A DNA stretch of 64,000 nt, taken from positions 71,033 through 135,032 of the forward strand of contig JADKAW010000005.1 in assembly GCA_016719055.1 (NCBI GenBank). Direction: 5' to 3'. This document shows, piece after piece, positions 44,806-53,732 of this stretch. The position numbers were made by a program, and so were the translations under genes. This stretch comes from Candidatus Rhodoferax mariagerensis (GTDB lineage: Bacteria; Pseudomonadota; Gammaproteobacteria; Burkholderiales; Burkholderiaceae_C). The stretch's first letter is position 1; each line of letters opens with the position of its first letter. The notes beneath the pieces were generated by a model, which had not been told where the DNA came from, did not search any database, and worked only from the letters and a program-made list of their open reading frames with translations.

Positions 44806-46206
44806 ATGGACATGATTGGGCTCTACCCCACCTGGTTGGAAACGAGCGTGGGTAGCGGTTGGATAGTGGGGCTGATTGCCACCATCCACGTGCTGTTTTC
44901 GCACACATCAGTTGGCGCTGCCATTTTTTTCGCCTTTCTGGCCAATTACGCACACCGCAACCAACGCCCTGACTTGCTGGAGTTCATCCGGCGGTATGGC
45001 TTGTTTTTACTGGTTTTCAGCTATGTTCTGGGGTCGATCACCGGCCCGGGCATTTGGTACTCCACCACGGTGGCCAGCCCGCGCGGCATTTCGGCGTTGA
45101 TTCACAGCTTTGTCTGGATGTGGGCCACCGAGTGGGTGTTTTTTGTGATCGAGGTGGTTGGCGTCTACATGCTGGTGTACCTGGCCAACAAGCTCGACGG
45201 CAAAACCTACCTCAAGCTGTCCATCATCTTCGGCCTGACCAGCTACACCACCATGCTGGTGATTGTGGGCATCCTGAGCTTCATGATGTGGCCGGGCAAG
45301 CAGGACTGGTACGAGCAGGGCGGCGTGCTCAGTGCCTTTTACGGCCCCAACACCTTTGCCCAGCTGGGTATGCGCACCGCCTTCATGTTCACCATGACCG
45401 CCGTGGTGGGTGGCATTGTGGCGGCGCGGTTTCAAGACCCGCAGTTCAAGAAAGACGTGGCTGCCAAGCTGGCCTGGCTGGGGATTGGCTCAGCGGCCAT
45501 GGGGGTGGCCATGTTCCAGTGGTACCTGAGTACCTTGCCTGAAACCGCTTCGCTGGTGCTGGAAAACCGGCTACCAGACTGGTTCAAGCCAGCGGTGATC
45601 AGCATTCTGGGCGGTGTGGCAGCCTACTTTTTGATGACCCTGCTGCGCCCCAACACGCTGGTGGTGGGTGGTGCCTGGGCCATGACCGTGGCGGTACTGG
45701 TGTTTGGTCTGTGGCCGGAAGAAGTCACCCGCGAATCGATCCGCAAGCCGTGGGTGGCGGGGCAGTATGTGTATTCCAACCAGGTGATTGGCCGCGACGT
45801 GCCCGGCATGGGCATCAAGTCTGAAATCCCGACGATCGAGGCGCATGGTTTCATGAAAACCCAGGTCTTCATGCCCGACAACCTGCGCACCATCACCGAC
45901 AGCAACCGGCTGGAAGCGGGCCGGGTACTGGCGCTGTCCACCTGCTCCAACTGCCACTCGATGTCTGGCTCCGGCATGCGGCCGCTCAAAAACTACTTCA
46001 CCGCCAGCAGCAGCACGCCGGAAATTGCCGAGTATCTGCAGGCGGCCTTGTCCAGCGGCAACACGCTGTATATGCCGCAAATTCCGCTCAAGGACGACGA
46101 GGCACTGGCGCTGGCCACCTACATCAGTTCGCTGAACGGCGTGCAGCCGGTGCAAACCGCGTTGACCGCCGCGACAGCGGCACCCACCACCGTGGCCAAG
46201 GAGTAA
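44806..46206 (+). CDS. Cytochrome bd-like membrane subunit with C-terminal haem c
   Basis: The 466-residue protein has about nine membrane segments and resembles subunit I of the cytochrome bd superfamily. Histidines H28 and H33 lie in helix 1 (ATIHVLFSHTSVG), and a paired-glutamate helix (E109-WVFFVI-E116) resembles the proton-channel and haem helix of CydA. The long Q-loop motif of classic CydA is absent. The C-terminal 90 residues form a soluble cytochrome c domain with C380-SNC-H384, so electrons may enter from cytochrome c rather than quinol. It heads a five-gene cluster and starts 5 bp ahead in the same direction as the second membrane subunit. Confidence 0.72.
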   Translation: MDMIGLYPTWLETSVGSGWIVGLIATIHVLFSHTSVGAAIFFAFLANYAHRNQRPDLLEFIRRYGLFLLVFSYVLGSITGPGIWYSTTVASPRGISALIHSFVWMWATEWVFFVIEVVGVYMLVYLANKLDGKTYLKLSIIFGLTSYTTMLVIVGILSFMMWPGKQDWYEQGGVLSAFYGPNTFAQLGMRTAFMFTMTAVVGGIVAARFQDPQFKKDVAAKLAWLGIGSAAMGVAMFQWYLSTLPETASLVLENRLPDWFKPAVISILGGVAAYFLMTLLRPNTLVVGGAWAMTVAVLVFGLWPEEVTRESIRKPWVAGQYVYSNQVIGRDVPGMGIKSEIPTIEAHGFMKTQVFMPDNLRTITDSNRLEAGRVLALSTCSNCHSMSGSGMRPLKNYFTASSSTPEIAEYLQAALSSGNTLYMPQIPLKDDEALALATYISSLNGVQPVQTALTAATAAPTTVAKE

Positions 46207-46210
46207 GACC

Positions 46211-47434
46211 ATGAACACAGAAATGCTTTACGCCTTGCGCGACCCCGCTGGTGTGCCTTCGCACCCGATTGTTTTCCTGGTGCTGGGCGTAGTGACCTTC
46301 GCCCTGCACATGGCTGCGGTGCAGGTCATGCTGGGTGCCGGTGTGCTGACCTTGCGCGGTGCCTTCAGCGCCGAGCGTTACTGGCGCAGGCTGGCGGCGG
46401 CCATGTTGACCACGGCCAAGATTGCCGTGTCAGTGGCGATCGTGATCGGGGTGGCGCCGCTGCTGTTTGTGCAGGTGGTGTATGACCCGTTTTGGTACAC
46501 CTCCAACGTGTTGTCGGCCTGGTGGGTGATTGGTTTCATCTTGCTGCTGATTGCGGGCTACATCGCCATGTACGTGTTTTACTGGAAAAACCACGACATC
46601 GAGGCCGATGGCGGGCGTGGCGGCATCTGGATGGTGGCCTCGCTGGCTTTGCTGCTGAGCGTGGGGTTCATCGTGCACAGCCTGACCAACCAGATGCTGT
46701 TTCCCGAGAACTGGATGAGCTGGTATGCACCCAACGGTGTGGTGCAGCCTGACGGCAAGTCTCTGCACTACTGGAATTTGCCGCGCTTTGGCTTTTTCAT
46801 CGCCTTGTCAGCGCCGGTGGTGGGCGCCTGGCTGTTTGCCTACCGCCGCTATCTGCAAGCTAGCGAGCAGCCAGATGCTGCTTACCTGGCCTGGCTGGCC
46901 CCGCTGGCGCAAAAGCTGATGCTCGTGGGTGGTGTGGTGGCCGTGGTTTTAGGCGCGGTCTGGATGGCGACCTTGCCGGAAAAAATGGCCTGGTTTGCCC
47001 TGTCGCCCTGGAGCTTCATCGCGCTGCTGGCGCTGCTGGCGACGGTGGCCATGCCGCTGCTGCTGAAGGGCCGGATGGATCAGGGTTACTGGGGCTACGC
47101 CACGTTTGGTGTGGGCGCAGTGGCATTGATTGTGGTGGGTGCCATGCGTGAGGTGTTGCGCTACGTCACCCTGGTGGGCGCGCATGGTTATGACGCGCTG
47201 GACTACCGCATGAACATTGACTGGTTCAGCAATGTGATGTTTTTCAGCACCTTCCTGGTGCTGGGGGGTGTCACGCTGGGTTACCTCATTACCGTGGCCT
47301 GGCAGGCCGGGCAAACCAAAGGCATTTACACCCCCAGTGCGGCGCTGAACCGCCTGGGCAGTTTGTCTGTTGGCCTGCTGGTGTTGTGGACGGCGGTGTA
47401 TTTTGGTGTTGGCTTCTTTGTGTGGGCCCGTTGA
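46211..47434 (+). CDS. Second bd-like polytopic membrane subunit
   Basis: This 407-residue protein has about ten hydrophobic helices. The first (FLVLGVVTFALHMAAVQVML) carries a histidine, and KNHDIEADGGRGG and LTNQMLFPENWMSWYAPNGV form loops. There is no haem c motif. It starts 5 bp after the haem-c subunit and is likely its membrane partner. It does not look like classic CydB; a degenerate CydA-like partner is a better description, though I cannot fix the family by eye. Confidence 0.6.
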   Translation: MNTEMLYALRDPAGVPSHPIVFLVLGVVTFALHMAAVQVMLGAGVLTLRGAFSAERYWRRLAAAMLTTAKIAVSVAIVIGVAPLLFVQVVYDPFWYTSNVLSAWWVIGFILLLIAGYIAMYVFYWKNHDIEADGGRGGIWMVASLALLLSVGFIVHSLTNQMLFPENWMSWYAPNGVVQPDGKSLHYWNLPRFGFFIALSAPVVGAWLFAYRRYLQASEQPDAAYLAWLAPLAQKLMLVGGVVAVVLGAVWMATLPEKMAWFALSPWSFIALLALLATVAMPLLLKGRMDQGYWGYATFGVGAVALIVVGAMREVLRYVTLVGAHGYDALDYRMNIDWFSNVMFFSTFLVLGGVTLGYLITVAWQAGQTKGIYTPSAALNRLGSLSVGLLVLWTAVYFGVGFFVWAR

Positions 47435-47436
47435 TC

Positions 47437-47862
47437 ATGAAAAAACTCTCTCCAACCTGGCTGGGCGCCAGTGTGCTGACAGCCGGTGTGCTGGCCGTGG
47501 CGCTGATGCAAGCCTCCAATGCTTCTGAACAAAAAGTGCCTCCAACCCCTATGGATAAAGGGCAGGTAGCTCCTAAAACCGCAGTACCTGCGGCAACCAC
47601 AGCCGTAGTGGCCGGTGAAACCATGGCGCATGGCTGCGCTGCCTGCCACGGCACGCAGGGCCGCCTGGGCGACGAATCGTTCATGCCCTTGGCGGGCATG
47701 CCGCAGGCGCAGTTTGTGCGCACCATGGCCGATTTCCGCGATGAAAAGCGCCCCAGCACACTCATGGGTCATGTCGCCAAGGGGTTCAACGACGCTGAAC
47801 TCCAGGCTATGGCCGTTTATTTTGCGGCGGTCAAACCGCTACCCGTTGGAGTCCAGCCATGA
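47437..47862 (+). CDS. Small monohaem cytochrome c
   Basis: The 141-residue exported protein has a signal peptide (WLGASVLTAGVLAVALMQAS) and one haem site CAACH (in MAHGCAACHGTQG) with a distal methionine candidate in MPLAGMPQ. It resembles class I cytochromes of the c4/c553 kind and the FccA domains encoded downstream. Residues about 31-47 (KVPPTPMDKGQVAPK) come from a copy of the dispersed repeat inserted between signal peptide and haem domain. It overlaps the flavoprotein gene by 4 bp. Confidence 0.85.
   Translation: MKKLSPTWLGASVLTAGVLAVALMQASNASEQKVPPTPMDKGQVAPKTAVPAATTAVVAGETMAHGCAACHGTQGRLGDESFMPLAGMPQAQFVRTMADFRDEKRPSTLMGHVAKGFNDAELQAMAVYFAAVKPLPVGVQP
47530..47579 (-). repeat. Dispersed ~50-bp repeat, copy 10 (inside the cytochrome c gene)
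   Basis: On the minus strand it contains TTTTAGGAGCTACCTGCCCT, then TATCCATAGGGGTTGGAGGC. It encodes the linker before the haem domain, in frame. Confidence 0.55.
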
Positions 47863-49223
47863 GCCCTCTGAATTTGTCGCGCCGCCATTGGCTGGGTGCC
47901 AGTGCCGGGCTGTTGTCTGCTGCAGCCTGGCCGCTCTGGGCGCAAGCGCCTGCAGCGTCTGCCAAAGGTGCACGCGTGGTCATCATTGGCGGAGGTGTGG
48001 GCGGTGCTACCGCAGCCAAGTACCTGAAGATGTTTGACCCCAGCCTGCAGGTGACCGTGGTCGAGAAAAACCGCACCTACATCCGCCCCTACGGCTCCAG
48101 CGAGGTGCTCAACCAGCACAGCAGCATGGACGAGCTCAATGTGAGTTACGACACGCTGGCCAGCCGCTACGGCGTCAACTTCGTGTTTGACACCGTCACC
48201 GGGTTTGACCCGCAAGCGCGCACCATCAGCACGGCGGGCAAGCAAACGCTGGCCTACGACCGGTTGATCGTCTCGCCCGGCATCCAGCTGATGTATGACG
48301 CTTACGCTGGTTACAGCGAGCAGGTGGCCAACACGGCGGTACCCTCGGGCTGGATTCCGGGGGCGCAGACCGCACTGCTGGCCAAACAGCTGCAGGGCAT
48401 GCGCCAGGGCGGCACCTTTGTGATGGCCGCGCCACCCAACCCGTACCGCTGTCCGCCCGGCCCGTATGAGCGCCCGGCGCTCATGACCGAGTGGTTCATG
48501 AAACACAACCCCACCGCCAAAGTCATCATCGTTGACCCGAAAGACAGCTTTGTCACCGACGAGACGATGATGCTGGGCTGGAACCGCCTGTACAACTTCA
48601 ACCTGCCTGATGACTACGTCAAGAAGATGCAGAGCCAGGTTGAGATCAAGCAGCATGCCAACCCCGGCATGCTGAGCTGGGTACGTGGCAAAGACGGTGG
48701 CCGCACGCTGAAGATTGACGCCAAAGCCATGACCATCGAGATTGAGGCCGAAGTCATCAAGGCCGACGTCATCAACGTGGTGCCACCCGCGAAAGCGGGC
48801 CAGATCGCCATGACGCTGGGCCTGGCTGACAAGAGCGGCTGGTGCCCGGTGGACCGGCGCAACTTTGCCTCCACCCTGCAGCCCAATGTGCACGTGATTG
48901 GCGACGCGAGCATCGCCGACGCCATGCCCAAGAGCGGTTTCTCTGCCAACAACCAGGCCAAAGTGGTGGCGCGCGCCATCATCGATGAGCTGGCTGGCCG
49001 TCCCGCGCCCGAGCCGCTGTGGGAAAACACCTGCTACGCCCTCGCTGGCAAAGACTACGGCCTGTTTGTGGCTGACGTGTTCAAGGTGGTGGAGGGCAAG
49101 ATTGCCCGTGTCAACGGCAAGTCGCGGTATCTGCCGCTCAACGCCAGCCCGGCCCAGATCAAGCTCGGTGCGCGCTACCAGCAAGCCTGGCTGCGCACCT
49201 TTACCCAGGACTGTTTCGCATGA
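47859..49223 (+). CDS. fccB: FccB-like flavoprotein (sulfide dehydrogenase / SQR family)
   Basis: The 454-residue periplasmic flavoprotein has a twin-arginine signal (SRRHWLGASAGLLSAAAWPL) and an FAD motif VVIIGGGVGGATAAKYL. The redox cysteines of flavocytochrome c sulfide dehydrogenase are kept: C198 in YRCPPGPYER and C392 in NTCYALAG, plus VIGDASIADAMPKSG. The cysteine that binds FAD covalently in Allochromatium FccB is replaced: TYIRPYGSSEV stands where YYTCYLSNEV is expected. FAD is therefore probably held non-covalently. With the dihaem cytochrome downstream it should pass electrons from sulfide (or a related substrate) to cytochrome c. Confidence 0.88.
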   Translation: MSPLNLSRRHWLGASAGLLSAAAWPLWAQAPAASAKGARVVIIGGGVGGATAAKYLKMFDPSLQVTVVEKNRTYIRPYGSSEVLNQHSSMDELNVSYDTLASRYGVNFVFDTVTGFDPQARTISTAGKQTLAYDRLIVSPGIQLMYDAYAGYSEQVANTAVPSGWIPGAQTALLAKQLQGMRQGGTFVMAAPPNPYRCPPGPYERPALMTEWFMKHNPTAKVIIVDPKDSFVTDETMMLGWNRLYNFNLPDDYVKKMQSQVEIKQHANPGMLSWVRGKDGGRTLKIDAKAMTIEIEAEVIKADVINVVPPAKAGQIAMTLGLADKSGWCPVDRRNFASTLQPNVHVIGDASIADAMPKSGFSANNQAKVVARAIIDELAGRPAPEPLWENTCYALAGKDYGLFVADVFKVVEGKIARVNGKSRYLPLNASPAQIKLGARYQQAWLRTFTQDCFA

Positions 49224-49993
49224 GGCCCGCCATGAAAATACTGACATTGAACCGAGCCACCACGCTGGCCTTGATCTGCCTGGCCAGTGCCGCCAGCCTG
49301 CCCACCTTGGCCAGCGCTCCAGCGCATGATGCCGCCCCCGCTGCCGCCACCAAATGGACGCCTGGCACCTTGCGCAATGCCCTGGCCGCCTTGCCCAAAG
49401 GCAACGCTGAGGCTGGCAAGAAGGTGCACGACACGCTGTTTTGCGCCTCATGCCACGGCCCCACGGGCGTGGCACCCACGCAAAACTGGCCGCATCTGGC
49501 GGGCCAAAAAGCCGCCTACACCGCCAAGATGATGCTGGACTACCAGGACAAGCGCCGTCTGGAAGGCAAGCGCGCCGAGCTGATGCACGACATCGCCGTC
49601 ATGATGAGCCCGCAGCAGATTGCCGACGTGGCCGCGTTTTATGAGGTGCAAGCCGCCCCCACGGGTGACGGCACCCCACGCCCGCAAGCCAACGCTGCGC
49701 CCAAAGACGTGCCTGCCACCACCCTGGTTCGCCGGGGCGACAAAACCCGTCTGATCACCCCGTGCGCGAGTTGCCACGGTGTGGTGGGGCAGGGTGGCAA
49801 GTTGGAAGCCTCAGCGCTGGCCGGGCAAAACCCGCTGTATTTTGTGCGCACCATGCTCGACTTTCAGGGCGGCGCGCGGCACAACGACAGCGTCAAGGGC
49901 ATGAGTTCGTTTGCTAAAAATCTCAGCCGCAGCGAGATCGAAGCGCTGGCCACGTATTACGCTGATCTGCCAGTGACTCGGGGCGTGCGCTAG
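49220..49993 (+). CDS. Dihaem cytochrome c (FccA/c4-like)
   Basis: The 257-residue exported protein has a signal peptide (TLALICLASAASLPTLASA) and two haem motifs, both CASCHG, in two similar domains (LFCASCHGPTGVAP and TPCASCHGVVGQGG), each followed by a methionine-bearing segment (MLDYQDKRR, MSSFAKNLS). This is the c4/FccA layout. It overlaps the flavoprotein gene by 4 bp (ATGA), supporting a FccAB-like complex. It may pass electrons onward to the haem-c subunit at the head of the cluster. Confidence 0.88.
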   Translation: MRPAMKILTLNRATTLALICLASAASLPTLASAPAHDAAPAAATKWTPGTLRNALAALPKGNAEAGKKVHDTLFCASCHGPTGVAPTQNWPHLAGQKAAYTAKMMLDYQDKRRLEGKRAELMHDIAVMMSPQQIADVAAFYEVQAAPTGDGTPRPQANAAPKDVPATTLVRRGDKTRLITPCASCHGVVGQGGKLEASALAGQNPLYFVRTMLDFQGGARHNDSVKGMSSFAKNLSRSEIEALATYYADLPVTRGVR

Positions 49994-50117
49994 GTCTGTG
50001 CCGAGTGTTTGCCGGGCCAAGCCTGGCGGTGAAAGCCATCACGCGCCCTATGGGAACCATTGATACAAACGATGACGGATACCCTGCATGGTATGTAGAA
50101 TTCATTTATCGATCAAA

Positions 50118-50129
50118 TCAATCGATTGA
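50118..50129. promoter_or_regulatory. Palindrome in the peroxiredoxin promoter region
   Basis: TCAATCGATTGA is a perfect 12-bp palindrome. ATCGAT or a close variant recurs at about 13-bp steps around it (50108-50142), which would suit a dimeric or tetrameric redox regulator such as OxyR, though it does not match the OxyR consensus well. A ribosome site GGAG lies 6 bases before the ATG at 50167. Confidence 0.35.
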
Positions 50130-50166
50130 CTTAAATCAATAGTTTTTTCAACCACTGGAGTTCATT

Positions 50167-50805
50167 ATGGAAAACACCGTCGGCTTCCCCCAACTCAACG
50201 CACGCGCTCCTGAGTTCAACGCGGTCACCACCTCCGGCCCGCGCACCCTGAACGACTACAAGGGCAAATGGCTCATCCTGTTTTCGCACCCGGCTGACTT
50301 CACACCGGTGTGCACCACCGAGTTCATCGGCTTTGCCAAACACTTTGACAAGTTCCAGTCGATGAACTGCGAACTGCTCGGGTTGTCGATCGACAGCCTG
50401 TTCTCGCACCTGGCCTGGATGCGCAATATTCAGGAAAAGTTTGGTACCACCATTCCGTTCCCGATCATTGAAGACATCAAGATGGACGTGGCCCGTGCCT
50501 ACGGCATGATCCACCCCGGTGCCGCCGACACGCAAGCCGTGCGCGCCACCTTCTTTATCGACCCCAAAGGTGTGTTGCGCGCCATGGTGTACTACCCGAT
50601 GAGCAACGGCCGCAGCATCGAAGAGTTTGTGCGTCTGCTCGAAGCCATGCAAACCAGCGATGCCAACAGCGTGGCCACCCCTGAAGGCTGGACACCGGGC
50701 TGCAAGGTCATCGTGCCCCCGCCCAAGACGGCTGCCGCCGCTGAAGCCCGCGCCAGCGAAGGTTACGACACCATTGACTGGTACTACTCGACCAAGTCGC
50801 TGTAA
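50167..50805 (+). CDS. 1-Cys peroxiredoxin (Prx6 family)
   Basis: The 212-residue protein matches bacterial Prx6-type peroxiredoxins. The peroxidatic Cys49 lies in HPADFTPVCTTEF, and RATFFIDPKGVLRAMVYYP and the C-terminal extension (GWTPGCKVIVPPP) are typical. It removes hydrogen peroxide and organic peroxides in the cytosol. It follows the respiratory and sulfide cluster but has its own promoter region and terminator, so it is probably monocistronic. Confidence 0.93.
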   Translation: MENTVGFPQLNARAPEFNAVTTSGPRTLNDYKGKWLILFSHPADFTPVCTTEFIGFAKHFDKFQSMNCELLGLSIDSLFSHLAWMRNIQEKFGTTIPFPIIEDIKMDVARAYGMIHPGAADTQAVRATFFIDPKGVLRAMVYYPMSNGRSIEEFVRLLEAMQTSDANSVATPEGWTPGCKVIVPPPKTAAAAEARASEGYDTIDWYYSTKSL

Positions 50806-50820
50806 GCGCTGAAACCTGGC

Positions 50821-50857
50821 AGGGGCTACTTTTTTGGAAGTAGCCCCTGTTTTTTTA
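50821..50857 (+). terminator. Rho-independent terminator after the peroxiredoxin
   Basis: AGGGGCTACTT and AAGTAGCCCCT form an 11-bp perfect stem with a 6-base loop, followed by G and a run of eight T. It begins 16 bases after the stop codon. Confidence 0.92.
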
Positions 50858-50961
50858 TCCTTTTGTTGACTCAGCATCTCAACCCCACGCCAGGACAAAG
50901 CGCTCCCAAAGAAACAAGGTGAGATGTCAGTGCTATTGACGATGCAGACGGAACATCACTA

Positions 50962-51010
50962 TGATTGTTGTAGCTGCTTGCGCTGACTGCATATGTGCTA
51001 CAGGACGATA
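50962..51010 (+). repeat. Dispersed ~50-bp repeat, copy 11 (end of the LolD-like gene)
   Basis: TTGTAGCTGCTTGCGCTGAC and CATATGTGCTACAGGACG match the family. It supplies the last residues and the stop codon of the LolD-like ATPase. Confidence 0.55.
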
Positions 51011-51747
51011 GGACTTAAAACCGCTGACAGGTTGCCGCTGTGTTTTGAATCTGTATGCAGCCGCCCATCGACCAACTCCAGCCGCCGGTCGCAACGCTCG
51101 GCCAGATGCGCATCGTGGGTGACCACCAGAAACGTGATGCCGCGCTCGGCGTGCAGGCGGCGCAACAGCACAAACACCTCACTGCTGGCGGCCTGATCCA
51201 GGTTGCCGGTGGGCTCGTCGGCCAGCACCAGCGGTGGGTCAAGCATCACCGCGCGGGCAATCGCCACCCGCTGCTGCATGCCGCCTGACAGCTCGGCCGG
51301 GCGTTTGTGTTCGGCTCCGGCCAGCCCGACGTCGGCCAGCAGGTCACGCGCATGACGCAACTGCTGCGCGCTGACCTGGCCGTTGATCATCATGGCGGGC
51401 AGGGTCACGTTTTCCAGGGCAGTGAAAGCCGGCAGCAGGTGATGAAACTGGAACACGAAACCCAGCGTCTGGCGCCGGCGCAGCGTCAACCCTGCATCGT
51501 CTTGGCCGCGCATTTCCTCGCCTTGCAGCAGATACGAGCCGTTTGTCATAGGCTCCAGCAGCCCCAAGATGTTCAGCAGCGTGCTTTTGCCCGAACCGGA
51601 CGGGCCCATCAGTGCCACAAACTCGCCGTGTGCCAGGGTCAGGTCGATGCCGTGTAACACCTCGGTCTGGCTGGGCAGGCCCAGGTTGTAGCTTTTGTGG
51701 ATGTCACGCAGCACTATCAAAGGTGTAGCTGCTTGCGCTTTTTGCAT
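50998..51747 (-). CDS. LolD-like ABC transporter ATPase
   Basis: The 249-residue ATPase of the LolD/MacB class has Walker A MGPSGSGKSTLL, the Q-loop LGFVFQFHHLLPAFTALENV, signature LSGGMQQRVAIARAV and Walker B VLADEPTGNLDQ. Its first ten residues (QKAQAATPLIV) and its last few are encoded by two different copies of the dispersed repeat. The start codon itself lies in the repeat at 51714-51776. The permease gene upstream is truncated, so this ATPase may be an orphan, or serve another permease. Lipoprotein export or tripartite efflux are the usual tasks of the class. Confidence 0.85.
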   Translation of the reverse strand: MQKAQAATPLIVLRDIHKSYNLGLPSQTEVLHGIDLTLAHGEFVALMGPSGSGKSTLLNILGLLEPMTNGSYLLQGEEMRGQDDAGLTLRRRQTLGFVFQFHHLLPAFTALENVTLPAMMINGQVSAQQLRHARDLLADVGLAGAEHKRPAELSGGMQQRVAIARAVMLDPPLVLADEPTGNLDQAASSEVFVLLRRLHAERGITFLVVTHDAHLAERCDRRLELVDGRLHTDSKHSGNLSAVLSPIVL

Positions 51748-51769
51748 AAGGGCTAGATGCCAATTTGGC

Positions 51770-51776
<7 letters not shown>
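51714..51776 (+). repeat. Dispersed ~60-bp repeat, copy 12 (junction of permease and LolD-like gene)
   Basis: TGTAGCTGCTTGCGCTTTTT, GCATAAGGGCTAGATGCC and AATTTGGCTTATAAA give the fullest match. On the minus strand it holds the permease stop codon and the ATPase start codon. Confidence 0.7.
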
Positions 51777-52387
<611 letters not shown>

Positions 52388-52440
52388 ATTCCGCGGCCAA
52401 TTGCAAAATTATTTCTGGATGAGCCCCAAAGTATGGAACT

Positions 52441-52992
52441 TTATGGGTCGATGGGAGCGAGTGCCAATGGCGGGCGCGGCACAAAGTCGCTCACCAACCC
52501 GCTGTCATTGATATGAACCTGGCAAGCCTGGCTCATCTGGGCGTGCAGACGCACCCGGGCACGCTGCAGCCTTGACTTGGCTGCACTCAGGCTCAAGCCT
52601 TTTTGCCGGGCAAATTCAGCCTGCGCCATGCCTTGCAGGTCACACAGAGTGATGGCCTCGCGGTCTGCCGGGCTGAGCTCTGAGAGCACGCGTGGCAGGC
52701 AGGCGCTCAGCGCGTCCATGGTGTCGATGTCGTGGCTGGGCGCGGCCAAGTCGTCGGGCAGGTCGACACTGGGGTGCGCCGCGCGCAAGTGGTCGGCCAG
52801 CAGGTTGCGCGCCACCTCAAACAGCCAGGCGCGGGCGTTGCGCACATCGCAAAAGCGTTCGCCCTGGCGCAGGGCTTTCAAAAAAAGGTCTTGCAGCAGG
52901 TCTTCAGCCTGGGCCGGGCTACTCACACGCTGGCGCAGCCAGCCACCCAGTTCTTCAGAATGGGCGGTCCAGGCGCGAGTCAGGCAGTTCAT
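52441..52992 (-). CDS. sigZ: ECF RNA polymerase sigma factor, SigZ type
   Basis: The 183-residue protein has sigma region 2 (AEDLLQDLFLKALRQGERFC, NARAWLFEVARNLLADHLR) and region 4 (LSPADREAITLCDLQGMAQA, then LSLSAAKSRLQRARVRLHAQ). The C-terminal extension with a cysteine (CQVHINDSGLVSDFVPRP) is typical of the SigZ subgroup. No anti-sigma factor gene is adjacent: upstream is a gene-poor stretch, downstream the broken permease. Its regulon cannot be read here. Confidence 0.88.
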   Translation of the reverse strand: MNCLTRAWTAHSEELGGWLRQRVSSPAQAEDLLQDLFLKALRQGERFCDVRNARAWLFEVARNLLADHLRAAHPSVDLPDDLAAPSHDIDTMDALSACLPRVLSELSPADREAITLCDLQGMAQAEFARQKGLSLSAAKSRLQRARVRLHAQMSQACQVHINDSGLVSDFVPRPPLALAPIDP

Positions 52993-53732
52993 GGTGAAAA
53001 AATCTCATAAAATGAGCTATAACCATTGTCCTATATGCATAGTATGCTTTTATAATCATAGCAAACAGAGATGTCGCCAAGGGTTCTGCCTGCATTATGT
53101 GGTGAGCGCCAGGGTAACTACCATAGCGTCACGACGAAATCTGTTACCAAATGCCTCAATGACGAAGCCAGTTTTGCATTGACTCTGATCACCACACGGC
53201 CAACCATTTTGCCCAAACGTCTGTTCGAGCCTGGGCCCAGTGCTGGGCAGGTGAATGACATATTCGGGCGGCTCATGGTGCTGAGCGGCAGGCGCAGACG
53301 GAGTTTGGTGAAAAGGCCTCCAGTGCCAGCCTGGAGGTTTCTGTGCGAATCTAATTTTAAGCGGGTTATGGCGGATTCGGTTTTATCGGCCTGCGCAATG
53401 AAACACTCAGGTAGTCTGCAGCCGTGACCCTGCCGGGCTTCGTGGCGAGTCTGACTGAGGTGATCAGGGCGGCGCAGACGCTGGTTGCACAGGTTGTGCC
53501 TGAGAGCGTCCGGGCGCAGTTGCCCGCTGGTCGCTGCTCAGGGTTTGCGTGGGGTATCGGGAAAGATCTGGTGGGCTGGGTGGACTGTTTCAAACAGGAG
53601 CATCGTCATGGCGGGGCAGTCAAACCGCGAGAGGGACTATTTGGGGCGTCCTCATAAGACTGCCAGAGCCATTCAAAATAACCAGTACGGCCTTTCTGAT
53701 CGTTGACAGATATTTCTTTTGTCCCGGGGGCC
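52993..53732. other. Gene-poor stretch, nothing recognised
   Basis: About 740 bp between sigZ and kup. The first 80 bp are AT-rich and may hold the sigZ promoter. Short open frames (for example 53424-53657) show no family resemblance, no ribosome site and no consistent codon use. No repeat or RNA gene seen. Confidence 0.5.

Noticed and set aside
44806..47434. Standard cytochrome bd oxidase cydAB
   Set aside because: The CydA Q-loop signature is missing, the first subunit has a haem c domain, and the second does not resemble CydB.
53424..53657. 77-codon frame between sigZ and kup
   Set aside because: No motif, start signal or consistent codon use.
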